Of a DNA stretch of 64,000 nucleotides, positions 11,353-22,227 are shown piece by piece. The position numbers and the translations under genes were made by a program. Below the pieces are notes generated by a model. That model did not search any database. It had not been told where the DNA came from and was given only the letters and a program-made list of their open reading frames with translations. Location of the stretch: NCBI GenBank assembly GCA_034770075.1, contig CM068382.1:86731766-86795765 (forward strand). The letters are read 5' to 3'. Position 1 is the first letter of the stretch. Every line of letters starts with the position of its first letter. The DNA is from Aralia elata (Eukaryota > Streptophyta > Magnoliopsida > Apiales > Araliaceae).

Positions 11353-11452
11353 TGCTATGATTACAAGTGGTTTCAGCTTCATGAAAGAAGGTTCCAGATT
11401 GAAGAATATTGCTATGATTACAAGTGGTTTCAGCTTCATGAAAGAAGGTTCC
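11353..11452. repeat. 57-bp-offset tandem duplication specific to copy A
   Basis: GCTATGATTACAAGTGGTTT..GAAGGTTCCA occurs twice (11,353 and 11,410). Copy B at about 53,729 has it once and carries unrelated sequence in place of the first unit. Confidence 0.8.
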
Positions 11453-12781
11453 ACAAGGCCTATGCCGCTTTTCCCACCCCTTGTGGTTCAAATTATATTA
11501 CAGTGCCACACACTCAAGAAGTATGACAAATAAATGGGAAGTGGTATCGAACATTGAGTAACGATTCAACATATTATGGATGTGTGTGATATTTAATAGT
11601 ATTTCTAAAATATTCAAGGAGGGGGAGGCTTCTCTTTCTAAGATAACATTATAGTAATTGCTTGAACAACAATTTAATTATGCAATCTTTCCAAAAAAAA
11701 AGAAAGAAAGAACAGTAAGAATTTCCAACCTCCAAATAGCACATACAAACTAGTAAAATTGTTCTCAAATTTTTCTCTGTTTTTTTAAGTGTTACTTAAC
11801 TTAATTATTGAATATCATAAAATTTTCTAGGCATCGCATACAAAATGCTACAAGTAGTTCATTTCTCACAATAGCAAAATATATTAGGTGATAACTAGAC
11901 AAGAATACATTGAGAATACGATGGACTAGGATTCTACAAAGAGATAAACATTTAGTTAGGCTAAACGTAACAAACCAAATCTGGACATGATTCTGTATCT
12001 CCAGGAATAGAGTGCCAATTAGGTTGCGGCTGAATATCCTAATGACAATAGTCACCATCAATCGTTACTTTAAATGCTAGTGGTGTAAACTACGAATGTA
12101 ATTGTAGGAAATAAATGATTATAGTTATTGTTGAAAATGCATTTGATAAAATTTTCCAGCTCCAATTTAGTTCACTAAAAGATTGAATCCAAAACAATAT
12201 AATTAGCTATAGTATGGCACAGAAGAATGAGCACATGGAGATATGAATTACAAAGAGATTGAAAGTGAATGTATCAAGATATTGCAAAAGTTTTCTTTGA
12301 CGTGAAAAAAGCAAATAAAAACTCAACTAAATCAACTATTCTTTTTATCACAAACTAGTATTGAAAAATAGCAAATAAAAAGCCTTTAAATAGAAGAACA
12401 TCCCCTGATGTTTCAAGAACATTAACTCATACATACTACCCCTACAAGTTTAAAGTTGGGCAAAATTATTAATATGAACTCAATAAACTTGAGAAATTAG
12501 GCCTAAGATGAGAAATTTTACCTGTGAAACATGGTATTCTGTGCAACCAGTTACTGAACATGAGACTGTTATGAAATGCCATAAACATCGACCTAATAAT
12601 GCCAGCCTGTCCATAAACAAATAGCAACTGGGATTTAGTACGCTTAATCAAAAGGTGACAGTTTAAACCAAAGAGACGTACATTTTTATTCAACTACATA
12701 ATTGTTGTATCCTGTGGATAATCAAAAGAACTATAGTCAGATCCCTAATGCGATTGAAGATCTACATCTGCGTATCTTATA

Positions 12782-13007
12782 CTCCCTCCATTTCATAGAA
12801 ATATTCTCATTTAGCTTTGATCCTAATTAATTTGTGAAATAAAATTTAAATTGTGATTTATATGAATTTAGTATCATCTTTAAAATAATAATTTCTTACA
12901 TGATAGCACTTTTGAGTAATTTACATGATATTTAAAATTAATTGAATTCACATCAATTTAAATTTTAGAATTTTGCATATTGAACACTTTTTGTAGAACG
13001 GATGGAG
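12782..13007. mobile_element. Stowaway-type MITE, copy A
   Basis: 226 bp bounded by CTCCCTCCATTTCATAGAAA and its inverted counterpart ..GTAGAACGGATGGAG, with TA flanking duplications (12,780-81 and 13,008-09). The ends match the CTCCCTCCGT consensus of Stowaway/mariner MITEs. It is also present in copy B, so it predates the duplication. Confidence 0.8.
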
Positions 13008-13633
13008 TAGTAAACTATTTGATTATCCATCCAGGAAAATGAAAATGTTATGATATAGGCTCAAACTCAATTTCCTCCTGAAAAGCCAGTTATCCAAGAG
13101 AGAGGTTCAAGCCTATATCAACTCCACATTGATATCCCATACGAGAACTTCTCCCACATGGCAAGCTCACATTGATATTCATAACATTTCACCATGCTTC
13201 CTTACCGAAATCGACCGCGGGGAGGTTCAATATCAACTCCACATTGATATCCCGTACCCCATATGACAAGCTCACATTGTATTCATAAGAAAAATAAATT
13301 AATCAAAGTGAAAAATTTTAAACAACTACTTAACTTTTGTGTTCTTTAGAAACTATACCAATCAGATCAAAAGAACTCCTATAACAGATCCCTGAATTAT
13401 GCAAATTGGATGTAGAAAAAATAAATGAGTTAAAGAACATGATGCCCGACCTTAAAGGATAATCGGTTTTCATCTTCATCGTCTTCTTCACTAGTTGAAT
13501 CATCTCTGGTTTCAACGCCTCTTTGATTTAGAATAAGCGGCATGATAGAAGAGAGTTTAGGATTAGGGATAAGAATAGGGGCAGCTAAGCATGCATTTTA
13601 TAGTACCACATATCTCTTACTTACCTAAGATTG

Positions 13634-13792
13634 ATGGCAGATGTCAAATGCTGTTGAGTAGGAATCTTTTTGATTTTAAAGCAATAAATAGGAAGAGGAA
13701 AGAGACAATTTAGATGGTTCTAGATATATACCTACTTATTTATTAAAAAAGTAAAATTTTTGAAACAATTAATGTTATAGACTCCCCCCCCC

Positions 13793-13843
<51 letters not shown>

Positions 13844-14065
13844 GGCAGATGTCAAATGTTGTTGAGTAGGAATCGTTTTGATTTTAAAGCAATAAATAGG
13901 AAGAGGAAAGAGATAATTTAGACGAGTCTAGATATTTACCTACTTATTTATTAAAAAAGTAAAAGTTTTGAAACAATTAATGTTATAAAGTTCCCATATG
14001 TATATATATTTATATATATGGGAACTTTATAATATTAATTGTTTTAAAACTTTTACTTTTTAAAC

Positions 14066-14117
<52 letters not shown>
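13634..14117. repeat. Copy A tandem duplication, microsatellites and inverted repeat
   Basis: A roughly 155-bp block starting GGCAGATGTCAAATG occurs at about 13,634-13,780 and again at 13,843-13,996, separated by C, CA and TA runs (13,786-13,842). Copy B has one unit. At 13,955-14,062 a roughly 43-bp inverted repeat (AAAAGTTTTGAAACAATTAA..) flanks an ATATGTATATAT centre. It is followed by a long (TA)n. Confidence 0.75.
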
Positions 14118-14119
<2 letters not shown>

Positions 14120-14484
14120 GAGTGATCCATAATCACATCTGGCTATAGATCATTTCCCAACCAACTGATCTATAACCATTCAACCTAATTACGAACGGTC
14201 AAGATTAAAAAGTGAGAATAACTATCTGCAAGAAGTTGTAACGAATAGTTAGCAGAAACTTCTGTTATAACTTCTTGTAGATAGTTAGCAGAAACTTTTC
14301 AAGCTAACTATCCCAAGAAGTTCCTGCGGATTGTTTTCTTTCCCTATATAATACCCGCACATGAACATTTAGGGAAGAACATTACAAACCCTCACCGCAC
14401 AAAGAGAGCTGAAAGTGAAAATTTTGTGTTATTCGCAACTGAACAAAAGAGATCTAGAGGGGGGTTGAATAGATCTAATTAAAA
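14110..14484 (+). repeat. Copia-like LTR piece with TATA box
   Basis: Shared with 57,870-58,298. It contains CCTATATAATA (about 14,345) and then GAGATCTAGAGGGGGGTTGA, the sort of block found at copia LTR/leader boundaries. Homology with copy B stops at about 14,484, which is the right edge of copy A. Confidence 0.45.
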
Positions 14485-15290
14485 TTGGTTGAATGGCAGA
14501 TCTGTCCCTCCAAGTTGCCACTCACTTTCAAAGTCGTCCGTAAAGTTCATTTTTCGTCAGTTAGGTCCTTAAATTGACATTTTTTTGGCGTTTCCTTTCT
14601 TTTTACCCTATTTGACCCCAATCCGACCCATTTTAACCAAATTTTGATCCAACCCGACCCGACCCAATTTTACAAATAATGTTTTTCAAAAAAAAACTAA
14701 AAAGTTTTTAAAATAATTATTATTTTAAAATTCTTTTAAAAATAGTATTTTATTTTCAATTATTAAAAATAATAATTATTTTAAAAATAATAATTATTTT
14801 AAATATTTGTAAAAATAATTATTATTTTCAAGAAAAAATATTAGAAACTTTTATTTTTTTGCAAAAATGAATAAAGTTTCATAAAATATAGATTCAAAAA
14901 AAATAAAATTTAAAAATTTTTATTCTTCATTATTTTTATGAAAATTTACACATCCTTTAAAAAATAAATATTTCTAGTTTTGTTTTATGAAAATAAAGTT
15001 TTTTTCTTTAGTTTTTTGAATTTATATTTTAAGAAATTTTACTCAATTTTTAAAAAAACTAAAAATCTCAATTTTTTATGAAAATAAAGTTTAATTTGTT
15101 TGAATCTATATTTTAAAAAACTTTACTCATTTTTTTTTAAAAATTGAAAAAAAATCTAATTTTTTTCCTGTAAATAATAATTATTTTTAATTTCTTTTTT
15201 CTTAAAAAAAAATTGAATCAATTTTTTTTTTTTATCTTTTACTCTTTTTTGTATTTTACATAAAAAAATGAAAAAATCTACATAGTGACA
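14485..15290. other. Very AT-rich spacer, no gene
   Basis: It begins with GTCCCTCCAAGTTG and CCGACCCGACCC motifs typical of plant repeats and then becomes poly-A/T-rich with alternating AATAATTATTTT blocks. No coding region is supported. Confidence 0.5.
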
Positions 15291-16070
15291 TGTTTGAAGG
15301 GAAAGAATGTATGCAACAACTGTGGGCAAGAGGGTCATATTGCTCCCTGTACCAGTCTAAGGAAGAATGCATGCTTTGTATGTGGTGCTCTGGATCACTA
15401 GGCACGAAGCTGTCCAAAGAGGGCGACAGATGTTGGAGGAGGAAGTAAGAATAATAACAAACATTCGATAGCGGGACCGACTACACCCAGTCGAGCAAAG
15501 GCCAGAACTTTCAACATGACTGTCAAGGACGTAGTGGTATCAAGTGATGTGGTGTCAGGTATAATACCGATAAATTCTATTGATATATACATACTTTTTG
15601 ATTCAGGTGCTACTTATTCATTTATATCGCACGAGTTTGCATATTGTTTGAATTTAATTCCCAAAGACTTAAAACATCCCTTGAATATAGAAGTTGCAAA
15701 TAAGGAGATCATTATTATTAATCAAGTGCATAGAAATTGATGTGTAGAAATTAGGGGTCACAAAACTTTAGCCGACCTCATTTCAATTTAGTTAGGGGAG
15801 TTCTATGTTATACTAGGGATGGATTGGTTGAATAACCTTGAAGCGATGATTGACTATCATCGAAAGATTGTGAATCTTAGAATTTCTGACAAGCCGAAAG
15901 TAGTATATTACGAAAATCGTAATCCTAGGCAGTCTAGTTGCATAACAATGATGCAAGCGAAAAGACTACGTAGGAAATCATGCATTGGATATCTGGCTTA
16001 TGTAGTAGATATTGTAATATTCCGAAACCCTTGTAACAAATTTTGTGAGTATAAATGTAATTATTATTAA
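15291..16070 (+). pseudogene. Ty3/gypsy gag-protease remnant
   Basis: A single frame runs from 15,291 with three in-frame stops. It encodes zinc-knuckle sequence (CNNCGQEGH, then CFVCGALDH and SC), a linker with ARTFNMTV, and an aspartic-protease core with DSGATYSFIS and later VILGMDWL. The stops lie just after CFVCGALDH (about 15,399), at 15,738-15,740 and near 15,790. All share one frame, so decay has been mainly by substitution. RT, RNase H and integrase are absent. The ARTFNMTV linker also occurs in the gypsy element at 27,884-38,782, so the two are relatives. Confidence 0.8.
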
Positions 16071-16879
16071 AGTCTATATTGTAATTCTTGATTATTGTAA
16101 AATATATATGCATAATGTATATAAATACATATATTATTTGAGTAAGTTTAATAAAAGGATATTAGTATTCTCATGTTATTCTGTATTTTGATATTATGAT
16201 CTAGACACATAATATTAATATACAGAAAGATAGATGAATTTGGATTTATTTTTCATATTAGATTAATTAATATATTTGGAAAGATATTAATATTTTGATA
16301 TTTTTTCGAATTTTAAAAAAACGTTGTAGATTTATTTTCCATAAATTAGTAGATTCTCGAAAACGTTGTAGTTTAATATCATAGACAACGTTTAGCCGAA
16401 TTTATACAACGTTTATAATGTGTCATCTATTTAGACAAATCTATATAACGTTTTTAAACCATAGAAAGACGACGTGTTTAAATTGTTGTAGATTAACATG
16501 CAAATGTTGAACAACGTTGTAGCTGTGCTGCATACACAACATTTTTAAAAAGAAAAAAAAGTTGTGGTTCACTTATATTACCAGTGCACCTGCAATCTGC
16601 TAATGCCATGCTATATAGCTAACAAAAGGTCTAAATTCTCATTTAAATTTAAAGCCAAAATGTATCAACAATACATCCCAATAATACCATTCGTTTACAA
16701 TTTCAAATTACATCCACCAAAAATATATTGAATTGTAAATTTGATTACATGCAGCCACAAAATAAACCAAACTATCCATAAAATGTCGCTACTACCAAAG
16801 CATGTGCAAAAAAGCCTAGGTTCTCCCAAAATACGTACATTCATCTAACCCTGTACATATCCACCGTAAACTCGAGGCT
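16071..16879. other. Region with CGTTGTAG / ACAACGTTT repeats and probable CACTA 3' flank
   Basis: Between about 16,310 and 16,560, CGTTGTAG and its complement CTACAACG-like words recur in both orientations, as in CACTA subterminal regions. No clear CACTA-type terminus was found next to them. The sequence TATTACCAGTG at about 16,584-16,594 could be a right-hand terminus in the other orientation. The stretch 16,600-16,879 looks like a 3' UTR of the minus-strand gene that ends at 16,880. Confidence 0.4.
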
Positions 16880-17503
16880 CTACATGTAGCTGCTCACATA
16901 CGTTGCCCACTCATCCCGTACTTCGTTAATTTGTTCTTGTGTGTACGTTAATCCATTTGCCTTATCCCACTGAAATAAAATAACAACAAATTTTGTATTC
17001 AACAAGTTGTACTACTGTATAAATATGATCAACAAGCTGTATTCATGATCATATGATCAACAAGCTGTATTTCAAAATATCAACAAGCTGTATTACTGTA
17101 TAAATATGAACAAGCTGTATTTCAAAATATCAACAAGTTGTGTTTCAAAATATCAACAAGCTGTATTTCAAAATATTTGTCATATGATCAACAAGCTGTA
17201 CTACTGTATAAATATGATCAACAAGCTGTTTCTCAAGCTTATTGTACATGACCAACCAAATACCATCTATAACCAAATTTATATATCCAAAAAAATGACC
17301 AATAAAGCTGACAAAAAATAACTTACCTTGGCTACAAAGTCCAAACTACCATCCTCAACTATCTCCTTCATAAAACGCATCACAAAATACCCGCACTCCG
17401 TATGTGTTGGTTGTACAGGAGTTCCCTAAACACAATTAGTAATTATGATAAATCAATAAAAATAACAAATGTCCATAAGTAAACATCTTATGCTAATTAT
17501 TTG

Positions 17504-17537
<34 letters not shown>

Positions 17538-19951
17538 TAATCTAACATACCACCAAGATTTTCCATTGTGGTGATTTTCGTATTTGATTATTATTTTGCC
17601 CATTAGCAGCTTTAATGGCACTTCATGAGCAAGAGGGTGACACATATAACATCATGCATATCCATCTAGAGACACGATTTATTAGAAGAAATCACATTGT
17701 AAAACTTTCCAATTGAAGTACATTAAAAACAAAGTAATTTGGAATAACATACGTGTTCACAACTTGTTTCCACTCCTCATCGATTCTACGGTACTTGAGG
17801 GAATCCATGAAGTACACAGTATTATTGTCCAGATTGACAATGGTCAACACCCAATGACATCTATACAAAAATTAGCCCCAAACACATTTGTATAGTTAAA
17901 CCAACAAGTTTTTTAGAATGAGGAGTTTTAATAAAAAGGTAAAGAAGTTTACCATTATAGATCGAACTAAATATAATAAGTACTAACCCGGAGTTGTAAG
18001 GTGTAAGGAAATACGTGCCAGGATGTGCTCTTGAAAACTGATATGCTATGTAACGTGTTTTTTGAGAAATACTTCCACAACCTTTAGCCCCAACCCGAGC
18101 AGGGTCCACAAAAGTAATCATCGTTAACATATTTGTCTTCTTCAACACATCATACAAGTACCTAATAATTGAAAACCATTAAATCAATTTTCTTTCACAG
18201 TACCAAATAGAAATATTTATTTAATTATACCTCATGTACATCACTATACAAGTGCCTGATATTTCTGACATGGCACCAAATTGTAGAATGTCTTCATACA
18301 AAATATGGGTTGGACGAGCAAACCCAAAAACTTCCTCGTCGATCACAATTTTTATGGTGTTTCCCTTCATCTGGAGCGTATTTTTGGCATAACCACACAA
18401 CACCTTTAATGAGCTTGGCATGGGGCGCAGGTTATTCGATTCAGAACTTGTCTTATCGAACGCTAAGCATTTTCCATGTTTCTAGATACAAACACAAGCA
18501 TATATATTAATGAAATCAAAAATATGTAAAACTGTTTGTTATCTGTTTGTTATCTTAATGAAATCATTAATGAAATCAATGACATATACCTTTAATGGTG
18601 GCATCTTTTTGTTAGCATTGTCTTTGTTCTCACCATTGTCAACGTCCTCCTTCTCATAAATCAAAATATCCATTTTTTTCACAGTGGAACAACTAGCTTT
18701 GTCTGAAAAATGTCCACCGTTAAGGGTAGGGGGAGTCAAGTAGTGACCTGGGGGTATTGTTTCACCAGGGGCAGTACACTTTCCATCCAATTTTGCCTCT
18801 ATTTGCATAATCTTCTGCACCCAAAAATCTCGCTCGTCCGCTACAAGTTTTGCTGCCACAACTTGCCCCTTAGCTCGCTCTTCTTCAAGAAGTTTTTGGA
18901 CAGTTTGTTTGATACTCTGGCTCATAGACTTGGTTTGGCGTCTTAGTCGGTGAAAGTAGGAACTTGGAGTCACATAACCTCCCACACCTCTAACTCGTCC
19001 AGCACGCTCTGAAGTCCCCAATGCCATTGTGAGAATATCATGGCTGCCGATTTTAGTCAACGAACCTTCATCAACCTTTTTCTTCAATTCATCCTAATGC
19101 AGTAACAAATAATTCACATTAACCATAAATAAAATTACTGCCACAAAGAAAGAATTCAGCTGACTTATATTGAGTTTCTTACTATTTCCTTTACTTTCTC
19201 AGTTGTCTTCTCATCTGGAATATTCTCATGCTTATCTTCGCGACCTTTCCTCCACAATGTTGCTCGATCTATGTCACCTTCCGCCATTTTTTCCAGCTGT
19301 TTCATATAAACATGCATGGACAAATAATTATCTTACAAAATTTAACATGCATGGACAAATAAAAACTATTACAAAATTTTTACTAACAGTTCATCCTCCA
19401 ATCCAGCATATCCTTTTCGTGACAAGCGATGATTATACTGATATTGTGCACGTATTGATTGTTGTTTCTTATGTAATGCCTGCAAAATATGAAGGGAAAA
19501 GTGGTTATGTAATTTGAGAAGCAATGATTTATTTGCAGTTAAATGGAGGAAAAGGTACCCTAAACTCTTCAGTAAACCTATGGGATACAAAGGATCTCCA
19601 AGCATCAGGTTCAATGAAAGGATACTCTTCAGGGGGGTCACATAAGACTTTTAATTCATTTTCGAAAGGATAAACATAGGTATTGGTCAGTCTAGACTTG
19701 AACTCTTGCCATTTACATGTTGCTGATCTTAAAACCATGTTTCGGCTTTGAGGAGCTATCACAAACGCCATCTATGCACAAGCAGATCACAAATATCAAT
19801 ACATGTTACAAACACAAGAAAAATAAAACTACATGGGGAATTTAATGAACTTCACATACCTCTACAGCTTCCAAAATCTTCTTTTTTGTATCTAACTCCA
19901 CAACTTTCCATTTTTAATGTCAATTCGGACCTTCATGCGTGCTAATACCCC
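16880..19951 (-). CDS. CACTA-borne Transposase_24-Ulp1 protease fusion gene (multi-exon)
   Basis: Minus-strand exons were inferred from splice sites and frame: 19,183-19,296; 18,590-19,093; 18,231-18,481; 17,988-18,161; 17,753-17,870; 17,551-17,620; 17,325-17,425; 16,880-16,969. Additional upstream exon pieces lie at about 19,388-19,951. The N-terminal half resembles plant Ptta/En/Spm transposase (Transposase_24), including YNHRLSRKGYAGLEDEL and LTKIGSHDILTMALGTSERA. It joins in frame (..KKMPPLK then KHGKCLAFDK..) to a C48/Ulp1-type peptidase. The catalytic His lies in CHWVLTIV, the Asp in YFMDSLKYR, the Gln in TPVQPTHTE and the Cys in ECGYFVMRFM. It ends ..EWATYVSSYM and TAG (16,880-16,882). 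All exons from 19,296 to 16,880 are open. The frame at the 19,388 junction is unresolved, so the 5' end may be damaged. In such elements the Ulp1 domain is thought to act on SUMO-like conjugates; that activity is not shown here. Confidence 0.7.
16998..17240. repeat. Intronic minisatellite (about 23-bp unit)
   Basis: Repeats of ATCAACAAGCTGTATTTCAA, about ten variants, fill the last intron of the fusion gene, between the exons at 16,880-16,969 and 17,325-17,425. Confidence 0.8.
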
Positions 19952-20212
19952 AATGTAAGACTGCATTTTTTGTATCTAACATTTTAAACTGCTAAAATGG
20001 AAATTTAAACTGCTGGAAAATATAAATACATGTGAAAAGTAACATTTTGCTGGCAAATAAACATTAAGTTATAAATACAACTGTTAGAAAATAATTCAGT
20101 TCATAAATACAAGTGCTGGAAGTTAAACATTCAGTTCATTGAGTTCTATTAATTGCCACAAGAGATCCTATTCCTTATCAATCCAAATATCCTCACAGTC
20201 AGCTCTCATGTA

Positions 20213-20830
20213 TTATGAGTTGTCCTCGTGACAAACATCATCAAATGTCTCAACTGCAGGCATACCCCTTGTAAAGGGTTCGTGGTCAATTACAATGTCC
20301 CCTAGCTGATCATCACTGGCACAATCATTATAATCCCTATTTGGGGTTGATAATACAACTGACCACATAGAATCTAAAGGATCTTCAACATAAAAGACTT
20401 GTTTGACTAGGTTAGCCATAACAAATTGATCATTTCTAAAACCTATCCTACCTAGATTGGCCAACGTAAATCCAAGTTCATCTACTTTAATGCCATTATT
20501 GTTCTCAACCCAATCGCACTTAAACATAGGTACTCTAAACTTATGATAATCTAGCTCCCATATTTCCTGAATGACCCCATAGAAACTCATGTCTCCCACA
20601 ACAGGATTTTTATCCTTTGCACTAGAAATTTGCATTGTCTTTGCCACTAGGTGCACTCCACTATTTTGAACAGCTCGCACATCATCACGTGACTTGGTGT
20701 TAAAGTGCAGCCCATTGACAATGTAGCTTTTATACTTTAGTACTTCCATACACGGGCCATCCGAAAGCCACCGCAAAGTCTCTGTTATGTCATTGGATGC
20801 TTGGGTAAGTTCATGTGCAACGTGAATCCA
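20213..20830 (-). pseudogene. TNP2 transposase C-terminal fragment (DUF4216)
   Basis: The minus-strand frame contains LTQASNDITETLRWLSDGP, YIVNGLHFNTKSRDD, NSGVHLVA, DMSFYGVIQEIWELDYHKF, VFYVEDPLDSMWSVV and a Glu/Asp-rich tail. This is the C-terminal DUF4216 part of CACTA TNP2 proteins. It is upstream of the Transposase_24-Ulp1 gene on the same strand, the expected order in a CACTA element. The sequence is broken just beyond 20,830. The rest of TNP2 is missing because duplicated copia sequence begins at 20,951. Confidence 0.8.
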
Positions 20831-21005
20831 AAATAATATAAATCAAGAAACAAACAAAAGCAACCAGCAAACATTTACAAAGATAAACACAATTTTATCC
20901 TTTTGCGAAACTAATCAATGAATGTGCGATTGTGCTTATCTTGTAGCCAGAAGGTAAGGAATTTGATATAATCATGTTGATTTTAAATCTAATAATAATA
21001 TTAGA

Positions 21006-21197
21006 ATGATTAATAAGAAACCAAGGCATAAACCACTTTATTGTTCACCGTTTGTTACTTGCAAAAAATATGGTTTTAAAGGTCATTTTGATTATAATTG
21101 TAATAAAATTAGAATAAAACAAATTTGGGTAAAGAAATGTGATTTATATGTTACTAACCCAAAAGGACCCAAGAAGATTTGTGTACCAAAAAGGTAG
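21006..21197 (+). pseudogene. gag: Copia gag tail, copy B
   Basis: Same protein tail as 5,918-6,103, with FKGHFDYNC and NPKGPKKI. Here it has two extra residues before the knuckle (FVTCKK versus FVKK), and one Cys of copy A is replaced by Tyr. It is truncated on the left at the duplication breakpoint. Confidence 0.75.
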
Positions 21198-22227
21198 AGA
21201 CTATTTGTTTGTTTTGTAGGTGTCTCAAGGTTAAAAAGGAGATAAACAACACTTTACTTTGAGAGACTCAATCCAGACAACCTAAGCCGTCTGAATCAGA
21301 AGAAAAATTAGGCGAATCAGGAAAACAGACAAACAAAATTAGACAGCCTGACCCGTCTATTTTAGTAGAAAACTCAGATATGCAGACACCTAAATCCAGA
21401 CAGCTCAACCCGTCTGCATTAGAAGAAAAGTCAAGACGAACAGTCAGATGTAAAAATTTGACATACGAGAACATGAACGAGAAAAGCAAATGGCCATAGC
21501 CAGACTTCCTAGATATTTCAAAACTATGGAAAATCATCCTTCTAACTTGAGCATTAAAGACTTCAACATTGGGATGATCAAAAGAAATGCTTTTGAAGAG
21601 ATTTGATTATGGAAACTCAAAGTCCAAAATTACACTAAGGAGCATATCTATCAAGCTTACTATGAGTAACAACAATGTTGATATATAGGTAACAATACAC
21701 AAAGGTATGATCATTTTGTTACTTGTTATATATGTGTTATTGTTATAAGCTTGCTCTAATGTCATTCTATATCCTTGTGCTTATTTTTTAATGTTGACAA
21801 AGGAGGTGTTATAATAAAATTTAGCTAAATTGATATGAATTATTTTTTGTTGATAACAAAGGGGGAGAGATATAACGAAATAACTTGTGCTTAAATGATT
21901 AATATGCATGGTCTCATTTATCTCTTTTTGATAATGACAAAAGGGGAGAGATATTTGGGGGAGAGATATTTGTGATATCTGTTTGGATATATTGGGTTGA
22001 ATAATATATTGGATATCTCATGATAATATACATTATCTGGCTTGGCAATTATGTTATATGTCATAATGTATCAGTTTGCATATTATCATCTTAATCCTTC
22101 TAGGATGAATAATCTTGGGTTCTCATTTATATGTCATGTATATGCATAAACTTAGGGGAGCCATAGAGTTAGGGGGAGCATGTTAATTGAAGGATATTAT
22201 ATATTGTCATCATCAAAAAGGGGAGAA

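Larger units (their letters stand above)
10024..13543 (-). pseudogene. Exon-like remnants of an unrecognised minus-strand gene (copy A)
   Basis: Several short frames are bounded by plausible splice sites on the minus strand. The first (13,451-13,543) starts MPLILNQRGVETRDDSTSEE and ends AAG|GTCGGG. The second (12,522-12,606) is 85 bp between AG and GTAAAA; in copy B it reads WHYLVDVYGISQQSHIQYLV, but here it has stops. The third (11,976-12,029) reads PQPNWHSIPGDTESCPDL with flanking AG and GT. Next is 10,158-10,419 (..DQAICNLMRQLNALESSLYE|GT). Last is a near-duplicate of the third (10,024-10,075), beginning ATG and reading MAPNWHAIPGDTDSCPDL|GTATGT. I do not recognise the family. Stops in copy A and a 1-bp indel difference between copies at the 10,2xx/52,6xx exon argue for decay. 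Confidence 0.4.
5863..14484. repeat. Segmental duplication, copy A (8.6 kb)
   Basis: Copy A aligns collinearly with 20,951-23,917 and then with 51,909-58,298. Copy B is interrupted by the CACTA element. Both breakpoints fall in transposon sequence: copia gag on the left and a copia-like LTR fragment near 14,484 on the right. Copy A preserves empty sites for two later insertions in B, the CACTA target TATAT at 8724-8728 and the LTR-element target at about 12,098-12,102. A lacks about 110 bp (22,563-22,674 of B). B lacks about 0.8 kb of A (roughly 8,830-9,655). Confidence 0.9.

Noticed and set aside
16584..16594. TATTACCAGTG as the terminus of the minus-strand CACTA fragment
   Set aside because: Its orientation is wrong for the left end of that element and no partner terminus or target duplication was found. 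Left as an open possibility only.
19170..19517. Plus-strand 115-aa frame
   Set aside because: Shadow of the minus-strand Transposase_24 exons, which carry family motifs.
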